This document shows positions 45,447 through 54,238 of a DNA stretch of 64,000 nt, in pieces; the stretch's first letter is position 1; every line of letters begins with the position of its first letter. The notes beneath the pieces are model-generated. The model worked only from the letters and a program-made list of their open reading frames with translations. It ran no database searches and was not told the DNA's origin. The DNA is from Aestuariimicrobium kwangyangense DSM 21549 (GTDB taxonomy: Bacteria; Actinomycetota; Actinomycetes; Propionibacteriales; Propionibacteriaceae): the NCBI RefSeq assembly GCF_000421525.1, contig NZ_ATXE01000003.1:248001-312000 (forward strand), in the 5' to 3' direction. A program made the translations under genes and the position numbers.

Positions 45447-48422
45447 ATGACCCACGCCACACCGGTGGACGCCACCCCTGACGACGCCGGCTCCCGGGCC
45501 TCCCCGGCCCCGAGTGTCGAGCCCGGGACTGAATGGGCCTGGGCCCACGAGGAGACCCCTGAGCCGCAGTCGAGGATCTCGGCTGCTGAGGTGGCCGCCA
45601 TCCTGGTGGTGCACGACGGAGCCGAGTGGCTGGCCCGCTCCCTCGTCGCGCTCGGTCGACTGGACGATCGACCCGGGCTGGTGATCGCCGTCGACGCCGA
45701 CTCGCGTGACGGATCCCGCGACCTGCTCGACAAAGCCGTGGACGAGGGACTGCTCGACGAGGTCGTCGACGCCCCGTCCGGGGGTTTCGGACAGGCCCTG
45801 CAGGCCGTCGTGCCCCTGCTGCCCCGTGACCACGTGTGGCTGTGGCTGCTGCACGACGACGCGGAACCCCGGCGCACCGCACTGCGGGAACTGCTGCTTG
45901 CGGTGTCGGCTGCCGACCCGACCCCTGACGTTGTCTTCCCCGCCCTGCTCCAGCCCCAGCGCCGCAACCACGCGACCCGGGTGAGCGAGGTGGGGCAGTC
46001 GGTCACCCTCTCCGGCGACCGACATCTGTCCATCGATCCCGGCGAGATCGACCAGCGTCAACTCGACCCGGGCGACACCCTGGGCGGGTCGAGTTGCGGG
46101 ATGCTGCTCACCCGATCCGCCTATGACGCCCTGGGTGGGTTCGATCCCGACGTCCCGCTTCACCGCGACGGACTCGACCTCGGGTGGCGCGCCCAGGAGG
46201 CCGGTCTCACCGTGCGCACGGCCCCGGCGGCGGGCATCCACCACCGGCAGGCCGGTCGGCTGCAGGACCGTCCGGGCAGCGTCGACCCGGCGCTCGACCG
46301 CCAGTGGGGCATGCGAGTGGTGGCCGCACACGCGACCCATCCGTCACGGTCCCTCGTCTGGTTGACGTTCACCGCCATGCTGAAGGGCGTGGGCCTGTTG
46401 CTCGGGAAGTCACCCCGGGCCGCGCTCGCCTGGTTCCGGGCTGCCCGCGGCATCGCCGGCGACCGGGCCGTGGTCCGCCGGATGCATGGGCGCAATCCGA
46501 ACGCCGGCCTCCCGATCGACCGGGCGCTGCGTCCGACCCCTGCACAGACCTTGCGGGCCGCGGCTGAACGCCTGTTCGCCTCCTTCGCCGACCGCTATCG
46601 CGACTTGCGCGAGGACCACTCCGACACCTCCATCGACGCGCTCACCGGTGACGACTTCTCGGGTGGACGCTCCAGTTCGCGGCTGGCCTCACCCACCAGC
46701 GTGGTGCTGGTGGCCATGGCCGTCACGGCGTTGGTGGTGGCCCGTCACCACCTCGGAGTTGGACACCTCGTCGGGCCGCGGCTGCTGCCCGCGCCACAGG
46801 ACCTCGGCCAGGCCTATCGGCTCTGGGCCGCCGAACCCGTGGCGCTGCCGGGCAGCAATGCGCCCTGGATCGGATGGAGTGCGCTCGGCTCGACCCTCGC
46901 CTTCGGTTCCCCGGAACTGTTCGCCCGACTGCTCGTGCTGGGGGCTCCGGTGGTCGGCACCGCCACCTGCCTGTTGTTGATGAGGTGGGTGCTTCGCGAC
47001 AAGGGCCGGTGGCTGCAGGCTGGACTGTCGGCGCTGTGGGGCATGGGCGTCGCGCTGCTGGGGTCGACCGGCCGGGGGTTGCTCGCCACCTCGCTCACCG
47101 CCGTGGTGATGCCGCTGGCCGCCCTGGCCGCAGTGCGTTGGTTCGCGCTCGACCGGCAGGGACGCGAGCCCGGTCCTGGTGACGCCGTCGCAGACGAGGT
47201 GCGCTCCAGGCCCGGCACCGCAGAACTGTGGCGCGCGCCCGCCTCCTTGGCTCTCTGGCTCGGGGTGATGGCCACGGCGACTCCCGTGTTCGCCCTGGTT
47301 GCCCTCCCCTTCGCCGCCCTGCACGGGCTGGCGCGCAGCCGCTGGAGCGGCAGGACGCTGCTGGTCGCGGTCGGCCCGACGGCGTTGATCGCCACCTGGA
47401 TCCCACGCCTGTTGCACCATCCCGGACGAATGCTCACCTCGGCCGACCCGCTCGCCACCGCCCATCCCGACCTGCCCGCAGGAATGTGGTTGCTGGTGGG
47501 GGGTTCCGTGGGCGGCTGGACGGCCTGGCTCAGCGCTGCCGTGATCGCCGCGACTGCACTGGCGGCCGTGGCGGCCGCCATCGTCTCTGCGTTCGCAGGG
47601 CGGTCCGGTCCACTGGGCTGGATCGGGATCGCGGTCAGCAGCTTCGGGCTGGCCCTCGTGCTCGGTAAACGTGCCTTCCTGCTCGACGGAGCCGTGGCCC
47701 GTCCGGCCATCGACGTGTGGTTGCTGATGGGCTTCGGGGCGCTGGTGGTCTCGTTGGCCCTGTCGTACGACGATGCGGCGCGACGCGAGGGTGGACGAGT
47801 GCTGACGCGCTCACTGATGGGGGTCACGCTCGCCCTGGTGGTCGCAGCCGGCGTGGCCTGGATCCCGGGTGACCGGATCGCAGCCCTGTCCGTGCAGCGG
47901 TCCTCCCTGCCCTCGTACGTGCTGGCCGTGCAGGACTCTCCCCGGCGGTCGCGAACCCTGATGATCGACCTGTCGAGCCAGGGTGTCGTCTCGTGGAACG
48001 TGGTCAGTCGCACCCAACCCCGGTGGGGCTCCGGCGAGCAGAACCCTGCCGGCGACGAGGCAGCCGCACTGGCCCTGGGTGGGCTGGTGAAACAGATCGC
48101 CGAAGGGGCCACCTCGGACGAACTGGCGCAGTCCCTACGTGCACGAGGCATCGGTCACCTGTGGCTGCGGTCCCCGTCGACCGCGCAGGCCAGTGGACTG
48201 AACAACGCGCCGGGGCTCGTACCCGGATACGTCGACGACTCCACTCGGGTGTGGACGGTGTCGGAGGGGGCCACCTACCAGCCGCCCGCCCGTCGCTGGG
48301 GTGTGGCCTCGGTGGTGGTTGAGTCGCTGGTCGCCCTGCTGCTGATCGGACTGGCCGCGCCCGTGCTCGGGGCACCCTCCGGTGCGAGCCCTCGACGGGC
48401 CCGGGGTGAGGTGGACCGATGA
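45447..48422 (+). CDS. Large membrane glycosyltransferase, family 2
   Basis: A 991-aa protein. Residues 1-45 are a hydrophilic lead. Residues 48-290 form a GT2 domain: VAAILVVHDGAEWLARSLVAL, VIAVDADSRDGSRDLL, VWLWLLHDDAEPR as the acidic metal site, SSCGMLLTRSAYDALGGFDPDVPLHRDGLDLGWRAQEAG. After a short linker, about 12 hydrophobic helices run from near residue 410 to 960. This layout is known for actinobacterial glycosyltransferases that use or deliver polyprenyl-phosphate sugars; acceptor and sugar are unknown. The ATG has GGGGAGGAGG upstream. DUF5719 follows with an ATGA overlap, so they probably work together. Confidence 0.85.
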   Translation: MTHATPVDATPDDAGSRASPAPSVEPGTEWAWAHEETPEPQSRISAAEVAAILVVHDGAEWLARSLVALGRLDDRPGLVIAVDADSRDGSRDLLDKAVDEGLLDEVVDAPSGGFGQALQAVVPLLPRDHVWLWLLHDDAEPRRTALRELLLAVSAADPTPDVVFPALLQPQRRNHATRVSEVGQSVTLSGDRHLSIDPGEIDQRQLDPGDTLGGSSCGMLLTRSAYDALGGFDPDVPLHRDGLDLGWRAQEAGLTVRTAPAAGIHHRQAGRLQDRPGSVDPALDRQWGMRVVAAHATHPSRSLVWLTFTAMLKGVGLLLGKSPRAALAWFRAARGIAGDRAVVRRMHGRNPNAGLPIDRALRPTPAQTLRAAAERLFASFADRYRDLREDHSDTSIDALTGDDFSGGRSSSRLASPTSVVLVAMAVTALVVARHHLGVGHLVGPRLLPAPQDLGQAYRLWAAEPVALPGSNAPWIGWSALGSTLAFGSPELFARLLVLGAPVVGTATCLLLMRWVLRDKGRWLQAGLSALWGMGVALLGSTGRGLLATSLTAVVMPLAALAAVRWFALDRQGREPGPGDAVADEVRSRPGTAELWRAPASLALWLGVMATATPVFALVALPFAALHGLARSRWSGRTLLVAVGPTALIATWIPRLLHHPGRMLTSADPLATAHPDLPAGMWLLVGGSVGGWTAWLSAAVIAATALAAVAAAIVSAFAGRSGPLGWIGIAVSSFGLALVLGKRAFLLDGAVARPAIDVWLLMGFGALVVSLALSYDDAARREGGRVLTRSLMGVTLALVVAAGVAWIPGDRIAALSVQRSSLPSYVLAVQDSPRRSRTLMIDLSSQGVVSWNVVSRTQPRWGSGEQNPAGDEAAALALGGLVKQIAEGATSDELAQSLRARGIGHLWLRSPSTAQASGLNNAPGLVPGYVDDSTRVWTVSEGATYQPPARRWGVASVVVESLVALLLIGLAAPVLGAPSGASPRRARGEVDR

Positions 48423-49660
48423 GAAGGGGCAGACGCATCCTGCTCGCGGCCGCCGGGGCGGTGGCCGGGCTCGGGCTCGTGGTGGGCGGTCTGGTGAGCC
48501 CGACCGAGTCGCGGGAACCCACCCGACTTCCCGATGTCGCCACCCTGCAGATGGGGGTGTGCCCGGTGCAGGGAGCCTCCGGTGACCTGGTCGGCGGCAC
48601 GACACCGGGGGCCCGGGTACGCATGTTGGCGGAGTCGACCGCGGTCTCGGCCACAGCGCCCATCACGGCACCGGTGATCGTGACCCAGAACCAGGCCAGT
48701 GGCGTGCTGCCACCGGGGGTGAACCTGAGTTCGCCGACCGGCAGGAGCTTCGCCGCCTGCTCCGAACCAGCCTCCACCTCGGCCGTGCAGGTACCCGACC
48801 CGAGCGTCGCGGACCTGTTGCTGGTCAACCCGGACAAGACCCAGGCCGTCGTCAACCTGGCCCTCAGCTCGGTGAACGGGTCACTCACCACCGCTGGTTC
48901 GCGTGGGCTGACCATCCCGCCGGGACAGGTGAGGGTGGTGCCGATCTCGGTCCTCGCGCCGGGTTCGGACCCGGTCACCGTGGTGCAGACCGCCACCCAG
49001 GGACGAGTGGTGATGGTCAGCCGCACCATCGACGGGGCGGTCGACCAGTTGGCGGCCACCCAGCCTGCCGCCGAGGTCGTCCTCCCGGGGATCGTCGCCG
49101 GATCGACCAGCACCCGGCTGGTGCTGGGCAACCCCGGCGAGACCCGTACCCAGGTGACCGTGAAGGCGATGAACGGGCGCGGCGAGTACGTGCCGGTGGG
49201 CACCGAGAACGTCACGGTCGATGCCCAGTCGAGCGTGCAACTCGACCTGACCGGTGCCCTCGAGGGGGAGGCGACCTCACTGCACCTCACCGCCGACCAG
49301 CCGATCGTGGCCACCGCGGAGGTGAGGGTCGGGAACGACACGGCCATGGTGGGCAGCGCCCCGCTGGCCCCGGTCATCACCGACATCCCCGCCTCGGGGG
49401 TGGTCCAGGTGGCCAACCCGAATCCTCAGCCGGTCACCGTCCAGGTCACCTCGGGCAGTCGCACCACCCGCGTCAGGGTGCCCGCCTCGGGGGCCGCCGG
49501 CACGGTGGTGCAGGCCGGGCAGGTGGTCACCCTCAGCAGCGGCCTGCCAATCGCCGCAGCCTCGATCATCGCGAACTCCGGGGTGGCCGTGCAGCCGTTG
49601 CGGGGTGCCGTCCAGCAGTCCAACGAGGTGCAGATCGACCAGGACCCGCGGCTGGGCTGA
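48419..49660 (+). CDS. DUF5719 family secreted/anchored protein
   Basis: A 413-aa protein with a signal anchor (RRILLAAAGAVAGLGLVVGGLVSP) and an extracytoplasmic beta-rich remainder. Repeated blocks such as LVNPDKTQAVVNLALSSVNG, LVLGNPGETRTQVTVKAMNGRG and VQVANPNPQPVTVQVTSG look like successive Ig-like/beta-sandwich repeats. Family members always follow the large GT2-type membrane protein, as here with a four-base overlap. A role in exporting or shaping the glycan made by that enzyme is plausible but unproven. Confidence 0.85.
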   Translation: MRRGRRILLAAAGAVAGLGLVVGGLVSPTESREPTRLPDVATLQMGVCPVQGASGDLVGGTTPGARVRMLAESTAVSATAPITAPVIVTQNQASGVLPPGVNLSSPTGRSFAACSEPASTSAVQVPDPSVADLLLVNPDKTQAVVNLALSSVNGSLTTAGSRGLTIPPGQVRVVPISVLAPGSDPVTVVQTATQGRVVMVSRTIDGAVDQLAATQPAAEVVLPGIVAGSTSTRLVLGNPGETRTQVTVKAMNGRGEYVPVGTENVTVDAQSSVQLDLTGALEGEATSLHLTADQPIVATAEVRVGNDTAMVGSAPLAPVITDIPASGVVQVANPNPQPVTVQVTSGSRTTRVRVPASGAAGTVVQAGQVVTLSSGLPIAAASIIANSGVAVQPLRGAVQQSNEVQIDQDPRLG

Positions 49661-49663
49661 GGC

Positions 49664-50122
49664 TCAGTCGTCCTCGTCGCCGACCAAGGGGTCGATGTCT
49701 CGGGGATTGCGGGCGGTCAGGGCGGCCAGTTGCTCCACCACCGTGCGATGCACCAACCTGCGCAGATGACGGCGTCCGGTCGATCGCTGTTCGAGGGGCC
49801 TGCGATAGACCACCACCCGTGCGGGCTGGGTGGCTGAGGCCTCCATCGCGGCGGCCAGGGGCACCCGGGTGTCATGCTCCCGAACGGTGGGCACCTCTTC
49901 GACCCCCACCTCGATGTGGTCGAGCAGCCCCGGCTGCAGGCTGCCGATCCGCGCCAGCGATGCCGTCAGACACTCGTTGAACCACGCCGCGGCTGTCGGG
50001 TTCCGGTGGGCGAGGAAGGCGGCGCGCACCTCGTGTGCGGCTCGGCGCGTGGGGGGCTCGGCCGCGAGCGGCACGAGGGGTCCACGCATGCCGCGGTCGT
50101 GGCGGTCGCGGTGGCGTGGCAT
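49664..50122 (-). CDS. Metallopeptidase-like protein (zincin-related), active site not conserved
   Basis: A 152-aa soluble protein. Position and length match the mycobacterial Rv3259-type protein next to DUF3499 and whiB2, usually labelled metallopeptidase family. The core is AAAWFNECLTASLARIGSLQPGLLDHIEVGVEEVPTV and VVVYRRPLEQRSTGRRHLRRLVHRTVVEQLAALTARNPRDIDPL. The place of the HExxH zinc helix reads His-Arg-Thr-Val-Val-Glu, so a zinc-dependent peptidase is doubtful. The start is ATG at 50122. It is the second gene after DUF3499, 22 bases downstream. Confidence 0.7.
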   Translation of the reverse strand: MPRHRDRHDRGMRGPLVPLAAEPPTRRAAHEVRAAFLAHRNPTAAAWFNECLTASLARIGSLQPGLLDHIEVGVEEVPTVREHDTRVPLAAAMEASATQPARVVVYRRPLEQRSTGRRHLRRLVHRTVVEQLAALTARNPRDIDPLVGDEDD

Positions 50123-50144
50123 GGGGGTGAGCCTAGCCCTCGCC

Positions 50145-50504
50145 TCAGCGTTCGGCGATGACCTTCAGGTGCCGCTTCTCGGCCAGCACCACCACGTCGC
50201 GGCCGAACTCGGGGGAAGGGGTTGGCTCGTCCACCCGCATGCCGACCTCGCGGATCGCATCGGCGAGGGCGAGAAGGTCGTCCAGTGGGGCCTGACGTGG
50301 TTCGTCGGAGTCGGGCATCCGGATGGTCTCCCAGCCCCGTGGCGCCGAGGTCGAGGCCGAGTGCTGGTCGCACAGGTCGTAGCTGGCGGGGTCGACCTCG
50401 GGTGACAGGGGACCGATCACGGCCGTCTGGTCGGCGTAGACGTAGGTGAGGGTCGTGGTGGCCCTGGCCCGACAACTCGTGCGCGAACAGACCCTCGATC
50501 CCAT
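50145..50504 (-). CDS. DUF3499 family protein
   Basis: A 119-aa actinobacterial protein of unknown function with a likely metal-binding fold. CSRTSC at the N-terminus and YDLCDQH provide three Cys and a His; the family lines LTYVYADQTAVIGPL and STSAPRGWETIR are present. ATG at 50504 has GAAGGGGG upstream; GTG 50507 would add one residue. It is divergent from manB across 132 bases, as in mycobacteria (Rv3258c next to manB). Confidence 0.88.
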   Translation of the reverse strand: MGSRVCSRTSCRARATTTLTYVYADQTAVIGPLSPEVDPASYDLCDQHSASTSAPRGWETIRMPDSDEPRQAPLDDLLALADAIREVGMRVDEPTPSPEFGRDVVVLAEKRHLKVIAER

Positions 50505-50624
50505 CACTGTGCCCCCTTCGTCGTGCCGCAGCCGAGCCTGTGGTCCGGGTGCCCGGTCACCCAGAGGAGGTTACGACTGCTGACGGCGGAGGTGTGGCAG
50601 GCGCGCTGGAGTGGGCCCCGGCGC

Positions 50625-50630
50625 TAGTCT
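50625..50630 (+). promoter_or_regulatory. -10 hexamer TAGTCT for manB
   Basis: TAGTCT ends six bases before GTG at 50637, a leaderless layout. Confidence 0.5.
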
Positions 50631-50636
50631 CGACCC

Positions 50637-52043
50637 GTGATCGAGGCGAGCGTGTTCAAGTCCAATGACATCCGTGGAGTTGTCGCCGGTGGGGAACGCC
50701 CCGGTGAGTGGGACGAAGCCGGCGCCGCCCGGATCGGGCAGGCCTGGGCCGACCTGGCCGACCCGGCCTGGCGGGCCACGGTGGTGGTCGGCCGTGACAT
50801 GCGGGTCTCGGGTGAGGCGATCAGCCGCGCCTTCATCGCCGGGCTGCGTTCCCGCGGAGTCCACGTCCTCGACTCGGGGCTGAGCAGCACCGACCAGCTG
50901 TGGTTCGCGTCCGGTTCCCTCGACCTGGCCGGGGTGCAGTTCACTGCCAGCCACAATCCGGCCGACTACAACGGCATCAAGTTCTGCCGCCCCGGCGCCG
51001 CCCCGGTCGAGCCTGCCTTCCTGCGGGCGGTGGCGGAGCGGGCTCTTCAACTCGAGGCCGACCAGTCCCCGTTGGGCGAGCCCACGGGTGACCTGGAACT
51101 GGTCGACACCCTGCCGGGATACGTCGCCCACCTGCACTCGCTGGTCGACACCTCAGGCTTGCGCCACCTCACCGTGGTGGTCGACGCCGGCAACGGCATG
51201 GCAGGTCACACCGTCAGGGCCGTCTTCGAGAGGGTCGACGTCGACCTGGTCGGCCTCTACCTCGATCTCGACGGCAGCTTCCCGAACCACCAGCCCAACC
51301 CCCTGGAGCCCGAGAACCTCGTCGACGCCCAGCGGGCCGTCCGGGAGCACGGTGCCGATCTGGGATTGGTCTTCGACGGCGACGCCGACCGCTGTTTCAT
51401 CATCGACGAGCGTGGTGAGGTGATCACCCCGTCGGTGGTGACCGCGCTGATCGCGGCCTCGGAGCTCGCCCGGGAGCCCGGTGCCACCATCGTGGTCAAC
51501 TCCGTCACCTCGGGCACCGTCGAGCAGGTGGTCACCGAACTCGGCGGACGAGTGGTCACCTCGCTGGTGGGCCACACGCACGTGAAGGCACTGATGGCCG
51601 CCGAGCACGCGATCTTCGGCGGCGAACACTCCGCCCACTACTACTTCCGCGATTTCTGGGGTGCTGACACCGGCATGCTGGCAGCACTGCACGTGCTCGC
51701 CCTGCTGGGACGCAGCGACCAGCCCATGTCTGCGCTGGTCACCGACTACCAGCGGGTGTCGAACTCCGGTGAACTCAATTCCACCGTTGCCGACCAGGCA
51801 GCGACCATCGAGCGAGTGGCGGCAGCCTTTGCCGGCAAGGGCAGCGTCGAGCGGGTCGACGGCCTCACCGTGCGAGGGCTTGACGCCGAGAAGCGCCCTT
51901 GGTGGTTCAACCTTCGTGCCAGCAACACCGAACCGCTGTTGCGGCTCAATGTCGAGGCCGCCACCGATGCGGTGATGGCCGCCGTCCGCGATGATGTCCT
52001 TGACCTGGTGCGCACTCCCGCGCCCACCCCCGAAGGAGCCTGA
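50637..52043 (+). CDS. manB: Phosphomannomutase/phosphoglucomutase
   Basis: It converts mannose-6-phosphate to mannose-1-phosphate for GDP-mannose synthesis with ManC. The 468-aa protein has the phosphoserine loop TASHNPADYNGIKF with Ser105, the metal loop FDGDADRCFIID, the specificity loop GGEHSAHYYFRDFWGADTG and the phosphate contact RASNTEPLLRLNVE. The start is GTG at 50637, leaderless-like. A Trm112-like gene follows after one base, then the SIS gene, forming an operon; this order (manB then SIS protein) is that of M. tuberculosis Rv3257c-Rv3256c. Confidence 0.94.
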   Translation: MIEASVFKSNDIRGVVAGGERPGEWDEAGAARIGQAWADLADPAWRATVVVGRDMRVSGEAISRAFIAGLRSRGVHVLDSGLSSTDQLWFASGSLDLAGVQFTASHNPADYNGIKFCRPGAAPVEPAFLRAVAERALQLEADQSPLGEPTGDLELVDTLPGYVAHLHSLVDTSGLRHLTVVVDAGNGMAGHTVRAVFERVDVDLVGLYLDLDGSFPNHQPNPLEPENLVDAQRAVREHGADLGLVFDGDADRCFIIDERGEVITPSVVTALIAASELAREPGATIVVNSVTSGTVEQVVTELGGRVVTSLVGHTHVKALMAAEHAIFGGEHSAHYYFRDFWGADTGMLAALHVLALLGRSDQPMSALVTDYQRVSNSGELNSTVADQAATIERVAAAFAGKGSVERVDGLTVRGLDAEKRPWWFNLRASNTEPLLRLNVEAATDAVMAAVRDDVLDLVRTPAPTPEGA

Positions 52044-52044
52044 G

Positions 52045-52248
52045 ATGTCCCACCCCACCAGCGAACTGGAACTCGCCCCCGAGTTCCTCGAGATCGCCGC
52101 CTGCCCCGCCTGCCACTCGAAGTTCGCTGTCGACTACGACGCCCACGAACTGGTGTGCACCTCGGCCGTCTGCGGACTTGCCTACCCGGTTCGCGACGGC
52201 ATCCCCGTGCTGCTGATCGACGAAGCCCGTTCAACCCTCGAGAACTGA
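52045..52248 (+). CDS. Trm112-like zinc-ribbon protein
   Basis: A 67-aa member of the Trm112/YcaR family. The zinc-binding pair CPACHSKF and the second pair CTSAVC are visible, followed by the family closing AYPVRDGIPVLLIDEAR. Eukaryotic and bacterial relatives act as small partners of methyltransferases or of lipid A enzymes; the partner here is unknown. The ATG has GAAGGAG eight bases upstream, and it lies one base after manB. Confidence 0.85.
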   Translation: MSHPTSELELAPEFLEIAACPACHSKFAVDYDAHELVCTSAVCGLAYPVRDGIPVLLIDEARSTLEN

Positions 52249-52254
52249 GCCACC

Positions 52255-53292
52255 ATGTCGGCCGGTGACTTCGACGACTCCCTGTTGGAACAGACCAGGC
52301 TCTCCGAGCGTGCCGACGACCTGCTCCGATCGCTTGCCTCGGCAGGTTCGCGCGTGCGCCGTGAGGCCCAGGGATCGGCGGACGAGCCCTTGGCGGCAGG
52401 CTTCGAGGCCGGGCTGCGTCCCCGTGGGGTGATCGCGGTCGGTCCCGAGGCGCGGCTGATCCGGGCCCTGCTCGAACCCGTCTGCCCGGTGCCCTTCATG
52501 GCATGGCCCCACCCGGGGCTGCCGGCCTGGGTGGGTGCCCTCGACCTCGTGGTGGTGCTGGCACCGTCCGGCTCCGATCCGGCGCTGGTGGCCTCGGTCG
52601 CCGAGGCCGTGCGTCGAGGCGCCGCCGTCGTGGTGGCCGCCCAGCCGGGATCGGCGATCGCGGAGCGCGCGGGGTCGCGCACCACCTTGTTGCTGCCCGT
52701 CACCACCGGCGATGCGTTGGCGTGCGTCGTGCAGGTGCTGAGCGTGCTGCACCAGTTGGGGTTGGGGCCGTTGGTCGTCCCCGAACAGGTCGCCGATGCC
52801 GCTGACCTGGTCGCCGAGGAATCGTCTCCGCACCGCGACCTCACCACCAATCCCGCCAAGGAACTGGCGGTGGCCCTGGCCGACGCCCAGCCACTGGTCT
52901 GGGGAGGCACCGTCCTGGCCGCCCGCGCCTCGCGCCGGGTCGCGGAAGCCATCCGCCGATCGTCGGGGCGAGCCGCCCTGGCCGCCGACGCCAGCGAACT
53001 CCTGCCCGTCATCGAGGGGGTACGCGAACGTGACGTGTTCGCCGATCCGCTCGAGGACGGGGAGGAGACCAGGCCGGTCCTGGTGGTGCTGGACGATCCG
53101 GCCGGCGATGCCCAGGTGCGTCAGGAGCGGTCCCAGTTGCTGGCGGCCGCCCAGACCCATGACGTGCGGGTCTGCGTGGTCGAGGCAGGCAGCGAGATGA
53201 CGCAGACGTCGTCGATGGAGACCTACGTCACCTTGTTGCAGAAGGGCCTGTTCGGAGCGGCCTGGCTGGGGATCGGCCTCGGCGCCTTCTGA
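52255..53292 (+). CDS. SIS domain protein, phosphoglucose/phosphomannose isomerase-like
   Basis: A 345-aa soluble protein equivalent in position to Rv3256c. After a helical lead (LLEQTRLSERADDLLRSLASAGS) comes a Rossmann-like sugar-phosphate fold (LVVVLAPSGSDPALVASVAEAVRRGAAVVVAAQPGSA) and a C-terminal half with TTNPAKELAVALADAQPLVWGGTVLAARASRRVAEAIRR, similar to the bifunctional glucose-6-/mannose-6-phosphate isomerases. It could isomerise fructose-6-phosphate to mannose-6-phosphate and feed ManB; activity is not proven because catalytic residues are hard to place. The ATG is six bases after the Trm112-like stop. Confidence 0.78.
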   Translation: MSAGDFDDSLLEQTRLSERADDLLRSLASAGSRVRREAQGSADEPLAAGFEAGLRPRGVIAVGPEARLIRALLEPVCPVPFMAWPHPGLPAWVGALDLVVVLAPSGSDPALVASVAEAVRRGAAVVVAAQPGSAIAERAGSRTTLLLPVTTGDALACVVQVLSVLHQLGLGPLVVPEQVADAADLVAEESSPHRDLTTNPAKELAVALADAQPLVWGGTVLAARASRRVAEAIRRSSGRAALAADASELLPVIEGVRERDVFADPLEDGEETRPVLVVLDDPAGDAQVRQERSQLLAAAQTHDVRVCVVEAGSEMTQTSSMETYVTLLQKGLFGAAWLGIGLGAF

Positions 53293-53336
53293 GTGTCGCT
53301 GCCACGGTCGCCCTGCTCGGACCGGGCGCCTGCGGA

Positions 53337-53342
53337 TAGGCT
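53337..53342 (+). promoter_or_regulatory. -10 hexamer TAGGCT for aroQ
   Basis: TAGGCT ends six bases before the aroQ ATG at 53349, so the transcript is probably leaderless. Confidence 0.5.
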
Positions 53343-53348
53343 GCCGCC

Positions 53349-53783
53349 ATGGCTGACGTGCTGGTGCTCAACGGACCGAACCTCGGACGACTGGGTCGTC
53401 GCCAACCGGAGATCTACGGCGCGACCACCCACGCCGAACTGGCCGACCATCTGGTCGAGACCGGACGAGGGTTGGGCCTGGTGGTGGAGGTGCGCCAGAC
53501 CGACGCCGAGCACGAGATGATCGGCTGGCTGCACGAGGCCGCGGATGCCTCGATCCCCGTGGTCATCAATGCCGGCGCCTGGACCCACTACTCCCGGGCG
53601 ATCGGGGACGCAGCCGCGCTGGTCCCCGCCTACGTCGAGGTGCACATCTCGAATGTGCACGCCCGCGAACAGTGGCGCCACGTTTCGGTGCTCTCGGCCG
53701 GTGCGACCGGAATCATCGTGGGCTGCGGCCTGGGCGGATACGACCTCGCCCTGGCTCACCTGGCGTCGCTGCGCCAGGACTGA
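53349..53783 (+). CDS. aroQ: Type II 3-dehydroquinate dehydratase
   Basis: The third step of the shikimate pathway: 3-dehydroquinate to 3-dehydroshikimate. The 144-aa protein shows the flavodoxin-like type II fold: [21 protein letters not shown] with the catalytic Arg and Tyr, [16 protein letters not shown], and [20 protein letters not shown] with the catalytic His and Arg. It is a stand-alone gene here; other aromatic-pathway genes are not in the window. Confidence 0.95.
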   Translation: MADVLVLNGPNLGRLGRRQPEIYGATTHAELADHLVETGRGLGLVVEVRQTDAEHEMIGWLHEAADASIPVVINAGAWTHYSRAIGDAAALVPAYVEVHISNVHAREQWRHVSVLSAGATGIIVGCGLGGYDLALAHLASLRQD

Positions 53784-53830
53784 CCTGAGCCACGACATAC
53801 CTGAGCCACGACATACCTGAGCCACACATA
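53784..53830 (+). repeat. 16-bp direct repeat after aroQ
   Basis: CCTGAGCCACGACATA occurs twice exactly (53784-53799 and 53800-53815) and a third time one base shorter. The array lies directly after the aroQ stop, in non-coding sequence. Confidence 0.85.
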
Positions 53831-53885
53831 CAGCGCCACGACGGGCGGGGTCAGGGAGCCGGCGGCGTCCGGTCGGTGCCGCCTC

Positions 53886-54164
53886 TCAGCGGTCGGGATC
53901 CTTGCCGCCCTTGCCGTCCTGGAAGGACTCCCAGATCTCCTTGCACTCGGGGCAGACCGGGTACTTGTCGGGGTTGCGGTGGGGCACCCACACCTTGCCG
54001 CACAGGGCCACCACGGGCGTGCCCATCACCATGGCCTCGGTGAGTTTGGCCTTGGGCACGTAGTGCGAGAACCGCTCATGGTCACCGGGATCGAACGACT
54101 CCTGGGTGCGTTCGTCGACGACCGTCTGGGATCCGGGGGCCAACTGCTGGTTCATGCGCTGCAT
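53886..54164 (-). CDS. DUF3039 family protein
   Basis: A 92-aa actinobacterial protein with a predicted zinc-ribbon end. The family core HERFSHYVPKAKLTEAMVMGTPVVALCGKVWVPHRNPDKYPVCPECKEIWESF is intact and supplies Cys for metal binding. Function is unknown. ATG at 54164 is the likely start (54155 also in frame); the longer frame to 54311 is antisense to the MFS promoter. It is divergent from the MFS gene. The 70 bases beyond its stop hold the aroQ repeats. Confidence 0.85.
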   Translation of the reverse strand: MQRMNQQLAPGSQTVVDERTQESFDPGDHERFSHYVPKAKLTEAMVMGTPVVALCGKVWVPHRNPDKYPVCPECKEIWESFQDGKGGKDPDR

Positions 54165-54238
54165 TCTACCGAGCCCGTCCACCCCCGCGTCACGGTCGGC
54201 TGACAGCAGAAACCCGCACCACTGGCAGGATGGGGCGG

